From: Alphaproteobacteria bacterium
GTDB lineage: Bacteria > Pseudomonadota > Alphaproteobacteria > UBA11222
DNA: 33,559 nt
Assembly (NCBI GenBank): GCA_023252275.1
Contig: JAHHGO010000008.1
Span: forward strand, 1-33,559
Reading direction: 5' to 3'
Of the stretch, positions 1 through 10,636 are shown piece by piece. Numbering within the stretch: position 1 is the first letter of the stretch; every line of letters begins with the position of its first letter. The position numbers were made by a program, and so were the translations under genes. Under the pieces are notes generated by a model. That model was not told the origin of the DNA and did not search any database. It worked only from the letters and a program-made list of their open reading frames with translations.

Positions 1-2
1 CC

Positions 3-224
3 AAGACCCTGTGCAGCACCGCCCACGGCGGCTTCGCGGTCCGCTACACGCTGGTGAGCGGCACCGGCGACTGCGCCAACCCCAAGGGCGGGGCGATGGG
101 GGTGCAGTCCTACGTCGGGGGGGGCCCGGGCAAGTCCCCGACGTTCGCCAAGCCGCCGGTGGCCCTCAAGCCCGAGGAGATAGGCGACCTCATCCGAAAG
201 TACGCGCCGATGGCTTATTTCTGA
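3..224 (+). CDS. C-terminal end of a truncated hypothetical protein (start outside window)
   Basis: Open frame from base 3 to TGA at 222-224 reads ...KTLCSTAHGGFAVRYTLVSGTGDCANPKGGAMGVQSYVGGGPGKSPTFAKPPVALKPEEIGDLIRKYAPMAYF*. More protein-like than the 11..322 ORF in the track; not in the track because it has no start codon. Confidence 0.55.
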   Translation, partial: KTLCSTAHGGFAVRYTLVSGTGDCANPKGGAMGVQSYVGGGPGKSPTFAKPPVALKPEEIGDLIRKYAPMAYF

Positions 225-468
225 AACCCCGTTTTGCCGCCCAGCGCAGATTTCATCTGACTGAAATTATATCGCAATCCTGTCAAAACGATGAAATTGC
301 TCTCATGTTGGCCATTAAATAGCCTATATTTCATCAGAGCTTAATATAGTCATTTTTTACGCAACTATGCCAGCGCGGCCTTAAAAAATGCGATAGTTTC
401 GTTTTAATTTTGACGCGAATCATTGATTGATGAAGCTGCGCACGAATGAAGGTGGTGGGGAAATATTG

Positions 469-1683
469 ATGGGTAAACTGAACGGAAGCCTTGCAGCGAT
501 GAGACGATTTGGTATGCCGGTGGCGGCCGCGCTTGCCTTGTTGGCCGTTGCGGGCTGTTCTTTGCCCAGTGTGTTTGGTTCTGATGATAGCCCGCTGCCA
601 CTGCCGCCCCCGCTGGAGGCGGGTGATGATGGCGTTGTGGCCGACAGCACCGGACGCAGTGAGGAAGACGCCAAGGCCGCCGCAGATGCTGATGACGCCG
701 CCACCGATGCGGCCCCGGAGGATGCCCCGGCATCGGATGGCGAATATCCTGAACTGGCCGATGTGCCGGAAGGAGCGGCCGCGACCAGGGCCGCTGAAAA
801 ATCCCCCGAGGCCGAGGCTTCCCGCGAGGCTCTGGCCAGCGGTCTGGTGGCGGATCGCGACAGTGCGAAGCATACGGATGAGGAATTGCGCGGCGGGCGG
901 GTAGCCGCTGTTGCGCCGCCGCGTCCCGCGCCGCCCGCGCCGCCACGCTCTGAAATGGACGAAACGCCAGCGGGCGAACCGGCGGTCGAACCGGCCCCAT
1001 CTGTGCCCGCGCCATCAGCACCGAAGGCCGCCGCGCCTGCGCCGGGCCTGACACCGGCTTCCAGACCTGCGGCGGTTCCTCTTGCACCGCAGACGCCACA
1101 AATAACGCCACAGGCGCGCGCCTTGCCGCCGCGTCCCGCCGCGCCGCCGGTGCAAACGGCGACGGCCTATAGTTCTTCTACATTTGAGCCTTCCCGCGCA
1201 CAGCCGCTGCCCGCCGATCTGGCGGCCTCCTTGCCGGCAGGGGTGGCGCAGCGTTATCAGGAAACACTGCGTCAGCCTGTGCCAGGCGCCCCGGCGGGTC
1301 TTCCCGTTGCGCCCCGGATTGGCGGGCGTGGCGCGGGAGCCTATGTCAGCGTCCCGTTTGCCTCCGGATCGTCCCAATTATCCGGCAATGACAGGCGCAT
1401 CATCGCCGGGGCGGTTAACGCTGCCCGGGGCGGATTTTCCCGCATCCGCGTGGTGGGGCATGCCTCAAGCACCGCCTCAACACAGTCGGAAAGTGAGCGG
1501 CTGGTGGCCAATTGGCAGATTTCCCAGGCCCGGGCAACGGCGGTTGCCGATGAACTTATCCGCCAGGGCATAGATGCGGCCAGAATTGTCATCGAGGCCG
1601 TTGGCGACAGTCAGGCCGCCTATGCCGGCGGCACTATGGACGCCGAGGCCGCCGCCCGCCGGGTGGATCTGTTTCTGGAATAG
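469..1683 (+). CDS. OmpA-family lipoprotein with Ala/Pro-rich linker
   Basis: Signal peptide and lipobox (LALLAVAGC-S), long A/P-rich linker, C-terminal OmpA-like region (PFASGSSQLS...IRVVGHASS...SQARATAVADELIRQGI...RRVDLFLE). ORF track starts at 427; ATG at 469 gives a better signal peptide. Confidence 0.8.
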   Translation: MGKLNGSLAAMRRFGMPVAAALALLAVAGCSLPSVFGSDDSPLPLPPPLEAGDDGVVADSTGRSEEDAKAAADADDAATDAAPEDAPASDGEYPELADVPEGAAATRAAEKSPEAEASREALASGLVADRDSAKHTDEELRGGRVAAVAPPRPAPPAPPRSEMDETPAGEPAVEPAPSVPAPSAPKAAAPAPGLTPASRPAAVPLAPQTPQITPQARALPPRPAAPPVQTATAYSSSTFEPSRAQPLPADLAASLPAGVAQRYQETLRQPVPGAPAGLPVAPRIGGRGAGAYVSVPFASGSSQLSGNDRRIIAGAVNAARGGFSRIRVVGHASSTASTQSESERLVANWQISQARATAVADELIRQGIDAARIVIEAVGDSQAAYAGGTMDAEAAARRVDLFLE

Positions 1684-1739
1684 GCATTCAGGCCGGAATA
1701 GGCTTATATGGAACGCAAATTATAGAGATATGCTGAACC

Positions 1740-2969
1740 ATGGACTTCGAATTTCACCGCATCAAGCGACTGCCCCCCTATGTGTTTGAATCCGTCAACC
1801 GGCTGAAGGCGCAGGCGCGCGCCGCCGGCAAGGACATTATCGATCTGGGCATGGGCAATCCCGATATGCCGACGCCCCGGCATATTGTGGATAAGCTGAT
1901 CGAAAATGTGCAGAAGCCGCGCACCAACCGCTATTCCACCTCGCGCGGCATTCCAGGCTTGCGCCGGGCGCAGGCGGGCTATTATGCGCGCCGCTTCGGG
2001 GTTGATCTGGATCCCGAAACCGAAATCATCGCGACGCTTGGATCAAAAGAAGGTCTGGCCAATCTTGCGATGGCGATCACTTCGCCCGGCGATCAGATTC
2101 TGGTGCCAAATCCCTCCTATCCGATCCACCCCTATGGCTTCATCATTGCGGGGGCGGCGATCCGGCATATTCCCGCTGTGGATTCACAACGCGAATTTAT
2201 GGACAGTCTGGCGCGCGCTGTGCGGCATTCCGTGCCGCCGCCCAAGGCGCTGATTGTCAATTTCCCGTCCAATCCAACCGCCCAGGTCACCGATCTGGCG
2301 TTTTACGAGGAAGTGGTCGCGTTTGCGCGCAAACATGAAATCATCGTTCTGTCGGACATCGCCTATGCGGAGATTTATTTCGATGGCAATCCGCCGCCTT
2401 CCATTCTGCAAATTCCCGGCGCGAAGGAAGTGGCGGTTGAATTTACATCGCTGAGCAAAACCTATGCGATGCCGGGCTGGCGGATTGGCTTTGCGGCCGG
2501 CAACCGGCATCTGGTCGGCGCGCTGACGCGGATTAAATCCTATCTGGATTATGGCGCGTTCACGCCAATACAGGTGGCCGCCAGCGCCGCGCTGAACGGG
2601 CCGCAGGATTGCGTCACGGAAATTCGCAATACCTATAAGGCCCGCCGCGATGTGCTGATTGAAAGCTGGGGCCGCGCCGGATGGCAGATTCCGGTTCCAC
2701 CCGCAAGTATGTTTGCCTGGGCGCCAATTCCCGAACCGTTCAGATCGCTGGGATCGCTCGAATTTTCCAAACTGCTGTTGCAGCACGCGGATGTCGCCGT
2801 GGCGCCGGGGCTTGGCTTTGGTGAATATGGCGATGGTCATGTGCGCATCGGCCTGGTGGAAAATGAACAGCGCATCCGGCAGGCGGCGCGCAGCGTCAAG
2901 CGCTTCCTCGCGGATGCGGATTCCTTCCTTTCCGATGCGGCTGATCAGCGTAAAGCTGCCGCGTCTTGA
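1740..2969 (+). CDS. PLP-dependent class I/II aminotransferase (AlaC / LL-DAP aminotransferase-like)
   Basis: DLGMGNPDMPTPRHIVDKL, NPSYPIHPYGF, NFPSNPTAQV, SLSKTYAMPGWRIGFAAGN (PLP lysine) and R-containing C-terminus; directly upstream of homoserine dehydrogenase, a common alphaproteobacterial arrangement. Confidence 0.9.
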   Translation: MDFEFHRIKRLPPYVFESVNRLKAQARAAGKDIIDLGMGNPDMPTPRHIVDKLIENVQKPRTNRYSTSRGIPGLRRAQAGYYARRFGVDLDPETEIIATLGSKEGLANLAMAITSPGDQILVPNPSYPIHPYGFIIAGAAIRHIPAVDSQREFMDSLARAVRHSVPPPKALIVNFPSNPTAQVTDLAFYEEVVAFARKHEIIVLSDIAYAEIYFDGNPPPSILQIPGAKEVAVEFTSLSKTYAMPGWRIGFAAGNRHLVGALTRIKSYLDYGAFTPIQVAASAALNGPQDCVTEIRNTYKARRDVLIESWGRAGWQIPVPPASMFAWAPIPEPFRSLGSLEFSKLLLQHADVAVAPGLGFGEYGDGHVRIGLVENEQRIRQAARSVKRFLADADSFLSDAADQRKAAAS

Positions 2970-2984
2970 TGGGGATATTGGGCC

Positions 2985-4280
2985 TTGAGTGATCCATTAC
3001 GTCTGGGAATTGCAGGCCTTGGCACGGTGGGGGCGGGCGTCCTGATCCTGTTGCAGGAACAGCAGGATCTGTTGCGCCAGCGCTGTGGCCGCGCCTTGCA
3101 GGTGACAGCCGTGTCCTCGCGCGACCGCTACAAAAATCGCGGCGTGGATCTGGCGTCTGGCGTCACATGGCATGAGGATGCGCGCGCCTTGGCCAAAGCC
3201 GCGCATGTCGATGTCGTAATTGAATTGATCGGCGGCGCGGAAGGCATCGCCCGGCAGGTTGTTGAAACCGCGCTTGATGCGGGCAAGCATGTGGTGACCG
3301 CCAACAAGGCGTTGCTGGCGCTGCATGGCAGCGAGCTGGCTGCCCGTGCTGAAAAAGCCGATCGCGCATTATGTTATGAAGCGGCGGTGGGCGGGGGCAT
3401 TCCCGTCGTCAAGGCGATCCGTGAAGGGCTGGCGGCCAACAGGTTCGAACGTGTCTATGGCATTCTGAACGGCACCTGCAATTACATCCTGACCAAGATG
3501 GAAAACACCGGCGATGATTTCGATAAGGTGCTGCTTGAAGCCCAGGGTCTTGGCTATGCCGAAGCAGATCCCAGTTTCGATGTCGATGGTATTGATACCG
3601 CGCATAAGCTGAGCATATTGGCCAGTCTGGCCTATGGTACGCACGTCGATTTCCCCGGGGTCTATATTGAAGGCATCCGGCATATCGGCGCGCTGGATAT
3701 TCAATTCGCCAGAGAGTTTGGCTATCGCATCAAGCTGCTGGGGCTGGCGCGGCGCACCGCGCGCGGCATCGAACAGCGCGTGCATCCCTGTATGGCGCCT
3801 CTTGGCTCGCCCATCTCCGAGGTGGGCGGCGTGACCAATGCCGTGGTCGCGGTCGGTAATTATGCCGGACAAAGCGTGTTTGAAGGACCAGGCGCAGGCG
3901 CCGGCCCCACGGCGTCGGCGGTCATCGCGGATATTGTCGATATTGCGCGCAATCAGATTTTGCCGCCTTTCGCCGCGCCTTCAAGCCGGCTGGAACGCGC
4001 GCCCGCCAGTCCGATGGATTTGCATCAGGGCGCCTATTATGTGCGCCTTACCGTGCTGGACCAGCCGGGTGTAATGGCGGCCATTACGGCGATCATGGCG
4101 GAACAGGGCGTATCCATCGACAGCATCATTCAGCGGGGACGCGCGCCGGGGGCGGGGGTTCCTGTAGTTCTGATCACGCATGAAACCGAAGAGGCGCGCA
4201 TGAATCAGGTGCTGGCGCAATTGACCGCGTTAAAACAGGTTACGGAACCGCCGGTGCGTATTCGCATCGAAAAATTGTAA
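2985..4280 (+). CDS. hom: Homoserine dehydrogenase with C-terminal ACT domain
   Basis: GIAGLGTVGAGV Rossmann motif, VVTANKALLA, GILNGTCNYILTKM, GLGYAEADPSFDVDGIDTAHKLSILASLA; C-terminal ACT-like DQPGVMAAITAIMAEQGVSIDSIIQRG. TTG start. Confidence 0.95.
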   Translation: MSDPLRLGIAGLGTVGAGVLILLQEQQDLLRQRCGRALQVTAVSSRDRYKNRGVDLASGVTWHEDARALAKAAHVDVVIELIGGAEGIARQVVETALDAGKHVVTANKALLALHGSELAARAEKADRALCYEAAVGGGIPVVKAIREGLAANRFERVYGILNGTCNYILTKMENTGDDFDKVLLEAQGLGYAEADPSFDVDGIDTAHKLSILASLAYGTHVDFPGVYIEGIRHIGALDIQFAREFGYRIKLLGLARRTARGIEQRVHPCMAPLGSPISEVGGVTNAVVAVGNYAGQSVFEGPGAGAGPTASAVIADIVDIARNQILPPFAAPSSRLERAPASPMDLHQGAYYVRLTVLDQPGVMAAITAIMAEQGVSIDSIIQRGRAPGAGVPVVLITHETEEARMNQVLAQLTALKQVTEPPVRIRIEKL

Positions 4281-4312
4281 GCATCGCATTAATCAGTTTG
4301 GGAGATCGCAAA

Positions 4313-5270
<958 letters not shown>

Positions 5271-5290
<20 letters not shown>

Positions 5291-7076
5291 CATGAACCAT
5301 GCTCCCCCTATGCTAGGGGTGGGGCGGTCGCTGAATGGCCGGTGCTGGCGTCTGCGCGCCTGTGATGAGCGCGCGGCGCTGGCCATTGCGCAGCGTCATG
5401 ATCTGCCGGAAATTGTGGGCAGGGTTCTGGCTGGGCGCGGTGTGACGATAGAAGGCGCGGAAAGCTTTCTGCGGCCCAGTCTGCAAAATGATCTTCCCGA
5501 TCCCGCCAGCCTGATGGATATGGAACGCGCCGCCGCCCGTCTGGCGGACGCCGTAATGGCGAATGAAAAGATTGCCGTGTTTGGAGATTATGACGTAGAC
5601 GGAGCAACGTCGGCGGCGCTGATCAGGAGATTTTTGGCCGCGCTGGGAGTGCCATTGATCGTATATATTCCCGACCGCATCCTGGAAGGATATGGCCCTA
5701 ACGCCCCGGCGCTGGCCGCGCTTGCCGCGCAGGGCGCGCGCATCGTCATCACCGTCGATTGCGGCACGCTGGCGCATCAGGCGCTGGCGGCGGGGACGGC
5801 GCAGGGGCTGGACATTATCGTCGTGGATCATCATCAGGCGGAAGCGCATCTGCCGGATGCTTTTGCGATTATCAACCCGAACCGGCTGGATGATACATCT
5901 GGACACGGACAATTGGCGGCGGCGGGGGTAACCTTTCTGCTGCTGGTGGCGCTCAACCGCTGTCTGCGCAATGCGGGCTGGTATGCGCGGGCGGGCGTCA
6001 GCGAACCCAATCTGCTGCAATGGCTGGATCTGGTGGCGCTGGGCACGATTTGCGATGTGGCGTCCCTGACGGGCGTCAATCGCGTGCTGGTTCGTCAGGG
6101 GCTGCGGGTTATGGCGCGCAAGCTTAATCCGGGTATTATGGCGCTGGCCGAGGTGGCGAAGATCGATACGGAACCCACCACCTATCATGCGGGTTTTGTG
6201 TTTGGTCCGCGGATCAATGCGGGCGGCCGCGTGGGCAAGTCCGATCTTGGCGCGCGCCTGCTGTCCAGCGATGATCCGGATGAAGTGCGCGGCATCGCGG
6301 CGGAACTTGATCTGCTGAACCGGGAGCGCCAGGCGATCGAGGCGATGGTGCTGGAGGCGGCATTGCGGCAGGCGGAAACCCGCAACGCCAATGAGCCGCT
6401 GGTGCTGGTTGCGGGGAAAGGCTGGCATCCCGGCGTGATTGGCATTGCCGCCAGCCGGCTGAAAGAGCGCTATAATCTTCCGGCGCTGGTCATCGGCGTG
6501 GATGAACAGGGTATCGGCAAGGGTTCGGGGAGGTCCATCAACGGCGTTGATCTGGGCCGGGCTATTATTCAGGCGGGGCAGGCAGGTCTTCTGCTTAATG
6601 GCGGCGGGCATAAAATGGCCGCTGGACTGACCATCGAGGCTGCCAAAATCGAAGCGCTGCGCGATTTTCTGATCCAGCGTCTGGCGGCGGAAGTGGATGC
6701 GGCGGCGGATGCGGGCGATCTGAGACTGGACGCGGTGCTGGCGGCGGGCGCGGCCACGCCTGAACTGCTGGAGGGGCTGGCGCTGGCCGGGCCGTTTGGG
6801 GCCGGTAATCCCGAACCCCATTTTGCCATTGCCAATGCCAGCATCGTTAACGCCAGCATTGTTGGCGGCAGGCATGTGCGCTGCATATTGTCCACGGGCG
6901 GTCAGAAACTTACCGGAATTGCCTTTGGCTGCGCCGAAACGCCACTGGGACAGGCGCTTCTGGCCGGAATGCGCGGCGGCCCGCTGCATGTGGCGGGAAA
7001 GCTTCGGGCGGACCGCTGGCGGGGCGCGCTCCGGGTGCAGATACATGTGGAAGATGCAGCGTTTGCGCGCGCTTGA
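5271..7076 (+). CDS. recJ: Single-stranded-DNA-specific exonuclease RecJ
   Basis: DHH-family motifs: IAVFGDYDVDGATSAAL, VDHHQA, GTICDVASL, GPRINAGGRVG, GGGHKMAAGLTIE. Overlaps the glpX end (ATG at 5292 also possible). Confidence 0.95.
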
Positions 7077-7146
7077 AATGCTTGCCAACAAGCGGCATGA
7101 CATCTATAAACCGCTGGCTGCCCGTTGATTTCATATCAGCCCCCGG

Positions 7147-7221
7147 GCGCCCTTCGTCTATCGGTTAGGACGCTAGGTTTTCAACCTGGAAAGAGGGGTT
7201 CGACTCCCCTAGGGCGTACCA
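7147..7221 (+). tRNA. tRNA-Glu (anticodon TTC), CCA encoded
   Basis: Acceptor GCGCCCT/AGGGCGT (first pair G-U), anticodon stem CTAGG/CCTGG with loop TTTTCAA (TTC), T arm AGGGG-TTCGACT-CCCCT, A73 then CCA. Confidence 0.93.
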
Positions 7222-7341
7222 TCCCGCTTTTTTTTCACTCATTTTACTATCACTTGGACAGACCGGTTAATCGGGTCTTGACGCTAATTTTTATAATGAA
7301 GTCAGTTCATTCCTGGGCAAAATGCGTGTAGCGTAGGTTTG

Positions 7342-7701
7342 TTACGCGCTTAATGTGCAGCTTTGCCCAACAGATTCGCGCGCAACGGTAATGCGCGCGA
7401 GTCCGGGCAGCTGGTTTGACAGTCTGCGCCACAACCAGGCGCAGATATTTTCCAGCGTCGGTATTGACAGGCCATCTATATCGTTAAGCAGATGGTGATC
7501 CAGCTCGTTCCGGATTTCGGCAATCAGCGTATCAAGCGCTTCGAAATCCATGATCCAGCCATTTTGCGTGTCGGGCTCTCCCCGGACGGCAATGCGCACA
7601 TGAAAAGAATGTCCATGCATCTGGCGGTAGGCATGGCCTTCGCGCATATGCGGCATGAAATGCGCCGCATCGAAATAAAATTGTTTGCTGATCTCAAACA
7701 T
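7342..7701 (-). CDS. queD: 6-carboxy-5,6,7,8-tetrahydropterin synthase
   Basis: FYFDAAHFMPHMREGHAYRQMHGHSFHVRI, MDFEALDTLIAEIRNELDHHLLND, PTLENICAWLWRRL; adjacent to queE and queC. Confidence 0.93.
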   Translation of the reverse strand: MFEISKQFYFDAAHFMPHMREGHAYRQMHGHSFHVRIAVRGEPDTQNGWIMDFEALDTLIAEIRNELDHHLLNDIDGLSIPTLENICAWLWRRLSNQLPGLARITVARESVGQSCTLSA

Positions 7702-8333
7702 CAGGGGATTCCAATAAATTTATGGGTTTGCAGGCTGAGCCGCCATTTGGGATGGGCAAGGCAATAGGCTGTGGCAAGTTCGGTATTGCGCGCGCGGTCC
7801 GGCCCGTCCATCGGCTGTAAGTGAAAATAACGAAAATCAAGGCGTTCAAATTTTTCCGGCGGCGCATCGGTCTGGGGATAGACCAGTTTCAGCTCGTCCC
7901 CTTTCAATAATTGTAATGGGGCAGTTGATTTCGGGCTGACGCAAATCCAGTCAATGCCGGGTGGTGGCGCCAGCGTGCCATTGGTTTCGATGGCGATCTC
8001 AAAGTCCGCCATGTGCAGCGCGTCAATCAATGCCCTATCCAGTTGCAGCAATGGCTCGCCGCCGGTGCAGACGACAAAGGGGGCGCCATCCTGCCCGCGC
8101 CAGGCCGCGCGCACCGCATCAGCCAGCGCCGCGGGCGTATTGAATTTGCCGCCGCCGGGGCCATCGGTTCCCACGAAATCCGTATCGCAAAAAGTGCACT
8201 GCGCGCTGGCGCGGTCCTGCTCGCGCCCGCTCCATAAATTGCATCCGGCAAAGCGGCAGAACACAGCCGGGCGTCCGGCATGCATGCCTTCACCCTGCAA
8301 TGTGTAAAATATTTCTTTTACCGAATAGGACAT
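7701..8333 (-). CDS. queE: 7-carboxy-7-deazaguanine synthase (radical SAM)
   Basis: FYTLQGEGMHAGRPAVFCRFAGCNLW...CTFCDTDFVGTDG, VCTGGEPLLQLD, IAIETNGT. Confidence 0.93.
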   Translation of the reverse strand: MSYSVKEIFYTLQGEGMHAGRPAVFCRFAGCNLWSGREQDRASAQCTFCDTDFVGTDGPGGGKFNTPAALADAVRAAWRGQDGAPFVVCTGGEPLLQLDRALIDALHMADFEIAIETNGTLAPPPGIDWICVSPKSTAPLQLLKGDELKLVYPQTDAPPEKFERLDFRYFHLQPMDGPDRARNTELATAYCLAHPKWRLSLQTHKFIGIP

Positions 8334-8360
8334 AGAGATGCTTTTGAATGTAATTTCTGA

Positions 8361-9083
8361 TCACGCGTTTTGCCATGCCGCGTAACCCCTGGCGCGCAAC
8401 TCGCAGGCCGGGCAGGCGCCACAGCCATAGCCCCAGTCGAAACGCTGCTTGCGGTCCCCCATATAGCAGCTATGGCTATGTTGGCGCACCAATTCCGTAA
8501 AGTCCGGACCGCCCAGTTCCTCGCCCAGCCGCCAGGTTGCGGCCTTGTCCAGATACATTAGCGGCGTCAGAATTTCATATTTCCGGTCCATACCCAGGCT
8601 GATGGACTGTGCGAGGGACTGGATCGTGTCGTTGCGGCAGTCGGGATAGCCGGAATAGTCGGTTTCGCACATGCCGCCGATCAGTGCGGTAATGCCGCGC
8701 CGGTAGGCCAGCGCCGCCGCCAATGTGAAGAACAGCAGGTTTCGGCCAGGAACAAAGCTGTTTGGCAGGCCATTATCCGCCATCTGAATGGCCATATCAC
8801 TGGTCAAAGAGGTCTCGCTGATCTGTCCCAGAACCCTCAGATCTATGATGTGATCTTCGCCCAGCCCGGATGCCCAGGAAAAATCCGCGGCTAAACGGCT
8901 TAAAATCTGCATCCGGCACACCAGTTCAATATGGTGGCGCTGGCCATAATCAAATCCGATGGTCTCGACCAGCCGGTATCGTTGCAGCGCCCAGGCCAGA
9001 CAGACAGTCGAATCCTGCCCGCCGGAAAACAGCACAAGCGCCTTAGTTTTCAAGGGCGGCGAAGCTTCTAACATAAATTTCAC
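8361..9083 (-). CDS. queC: 7-cyano-7-deazaguanine synthase
   Basis: [18 protein letters not shown] (PP-loop), [31 protein letters not shown]-terminal Cys cluster (SCYMGD...[13 protein letters not shown]). Confidence 0.95.
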   Translation of the reverse strand: MKFMLEASPPLKTKALVLFSGGQDSTVCLAWALQRYRLVETIGFDYGQRHHIELVCRMQILSRLAADFSWASGLGEDHIIDLRVLGQISETSLTSDMAIQMADNGLPNSFVPGRNLLFFTLAAALAYRRGITALIGGMCETDYSGYPDCRNDTIQSLAQSISLGMDRKYEILTPLMYLDKAATWRLGEELGGPDFTELVRQHSHSCYMGDRKQRFDWGYGCGACPACELRARGYAAWQNA

Positions 9084-9131
9084 GCAAGTTTTGCGCTTCG
9101 AAATTCATAAATACTAATTACTCAATAATTT

Positions 9132-9584
9132 CTAATTATTAAGAACATATTTGCTTCCAACGTAATAATAAACCGGAAAAGGGCCCTGTCCTGGGCCGCC
9201 CACCATTATATTTGGCCATCCATTATGAAATTCCGGCATCGCCGAGGGGACACCAACTTCGTCCAGCAGTTTAATCCATTCCCCTTTGTTATTCTTGGTA
9301 ACCAGCACAAATGCCTCGGCAGTATTCCCGTAACAAAAAAGGCTGCTCTCTTTGACCCAAGCCTCTGGTGCTCCGTCATTATTCAAATCAGCAATCTCAA
9401 TGCTGCCTGACTGAGAAGAGCCCGTTACCGTATCGTCGCATCGGACATATTTATCGCCTTTGAGAATGAAGCCCGCGGCTTTAAAAACCGCCTCACGATC
9501 AGAAGTGTTTAACGGTTGAGGGGAAGCAAAAGCGGGCCTAACAAGCAGTGTGAACAACAACAGCACTGGTATTACAGGTTTCAT
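9132..9584 (-). CDS. Secreted hypothetical protein with DxNxDG-type motif
   Basis: 150 aa, N-terminal signal peptide (MKPVIPVLLLFTLLVRPAFAS), IADLNNDGAPEAWV (FG-GAP/VCBS-like calcium-loop pattern). Function unknown. Confidence 0.75.
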   Translation of the reverse strand: MKPVIPVLLLFTLLVRPAFASPQPLNTSDREAVFKAAGFILKGDKYVRCDDTVTGSSQSGSIEIADLNNDGAPEAWVKESSLFCYGNTAEAFVLVTKNNKGEWIKLLDEVGVPSAMPEFHNGWPNIMVGGPGQGPFPVYYYVGSKYVLNN

Positions 9585-9588
9585 AATA

Positions 9589-10197
9589 CTAACCAGGCAA
9601 AGTGACTGGTGATTGTGTTGTTAAAAGCTGCAATTGAGACAATTGCGAATTGAGTTTCGAAACCTCGGGGCTGGCGAGTAGCGCCTTGGCCGACTTTCTT
9701 GATTGCCACCTAAAGAAAAAGAAAGGAGCAAGCACCGAAATTAGACCCACAATCACGTTTACGATAACACTAACAATCACCAGCGTCGCTAATGCGATAG
9801 CCCATACCATCCAGGCTGGTTTCGCGAAGATATACGCAATGCGATTTGGTTCGATGGTTACGCGGTCCTTCGTATTGTGATTATAAGCGACAATAAAAGG
9901 TCCCTCCTCTGCGCCTTCCGGAATTACCCAGACAATTGAAGCGGTTTGGTTTTCGCGGCAGGGAAAGTCCAGATCATTTGTTTTGAAACTACGCTCGGTG
10001 CCGGACTCATCCATCAAATAAAACTCATGATGGTCAACTGTGGTAGAATTGATGTGCGTTACCGGGTTAGCCTGCGTACCCCCCGTGGTACTGCTGACAA
10101 GGGTTGATTTCTGTTTTTGCGAAGCGAGAACGCGTCCAGTAAAGTAATGCAACTGATAACGCTTGCCGCCTGCCTCGACAGATGGACCTTGTGTCAT
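9589..10197 (-). CDS. Hypothetical membrane protein
   Basis: 202 aa; soluble N-terminus (HHEFYLMDESGTERSF...), C-terminal hydrophobic segment(s) PAWMVWAIALATLVIVSVIVNVIVGLISVLAPFFFF. 4 bp upstream of 9132..9584 on the same strand, likely cotranscribed. Confidence 0.75.
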   Translation of the reverse strand: MTQGPSVEAGGKRYQLHYFTGRVLASQKQKSTLVSSTTGGTQANPVTHINSTTVDHHEFYLMDESGTERSFKTNDLDFPCRENQTASIVWVIPEGAEEGPFIVAYNHNTKDRVTIEPNRIAYIFAKPAWMVWAIALATLVIVSVIVNVIVGLISVLAPFFFFRWQSRKSAKALLASPEVSKLNSQLSQLQLLTTQSPVTLPG

Positions 10198-10316
10198 TAT
10201 TCACCTCAACAAAAATTTATGGTTAACTAAATTTTATGATTAATAGTTAGCGTTTCATATCCTGATTTATTCGTCAAGGCGTACATAGCTACATCAAAGT
10301 GCGCTGGCATCCATGA

Positions 10317-10604
10317 ATGGAGAAACAAATGGGCGGCACGAAAACAATTCTGTCTATAATCGCGTTGGTTTTGTTTGGTATAACTTTCGCGTCTAATTTT
10401 TCACTAAAGCACACTGTAGAGGCGCAAGCCCAGGTGCACGCCCCAATGGCGCGCGCCGCCGCAGAATGCGTCACCTATGGTTCAGGCTCGGCACTGCAAA
10501 TGTGCCTTCACACCTTTGCGGACGGTACAAAATGCGTTGCGACGGGCGGCGGCGGGTTGTCCTCAACAGGGGCTGGCGCAGCACTGCAATGCAGCTTCAG
10601 ATAG
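10317..10604 (+). CDS. Small secreted or membrane-anchored Cys-containing hypothetical protein
   Basis: 95 aa; hydrophobic N-terminus (TILSIIALVLFGITFASNF), four Cys in the mature part (ECVTYGSGSALQMCLHTFADGTKCVATGG...LQCSFR). Confidence 0.6.
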   Translation: MEKQMGGTKTILSIIALVLFGITFASNFSLKHTVEAQAQVHAPMARAAAECVTYGSGSALQMCLHTFADGTKCVATGGGGLSSTGAGAALQCSFR

Positions 10605-10636
10605 GCTGGATGTAGCGGAATAGCTTGAGTTTTCGA

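Noticed and set aside
11-322. 103-aa ORF in the track at the left edge
   Set aside because: Arg/Gly-rich and extends into AT-rich noncoding DNA; the frame beginning at base 3 is more protein-like.
404-1111. Long minus-strand and alternative plus-strand ORFs over the lipoprotein gene
   Set aside because: Produced by the repetitive GC-rich Ala/Pro linker; the lipoprotein frame has signal peptide and OmpA domain support.
5313-7103. 596-aa minus-strand ORF antisense to recJ
   Set aside because: Codon-bias shadow ORF: Arg/His/Gln-rich low-complexity translation without domain pattern, wholly opposite a clear recJ.
7222-7341. Integration (att) site beside tRNA-Glu
   Set aside because: No integrase, no repeat of the tRNA 3' end in the window, and the queDEC genes follow normally; the AGACC/GGTCT dyad is too short to support it.
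9081-9131. Possible preQ1 riboswitch upstream of queC
   Set aside because: Only a short CGCAA-gtt-TTGCG hairpin at the start codon; no preQ1-I pseudoknot consensus visible.
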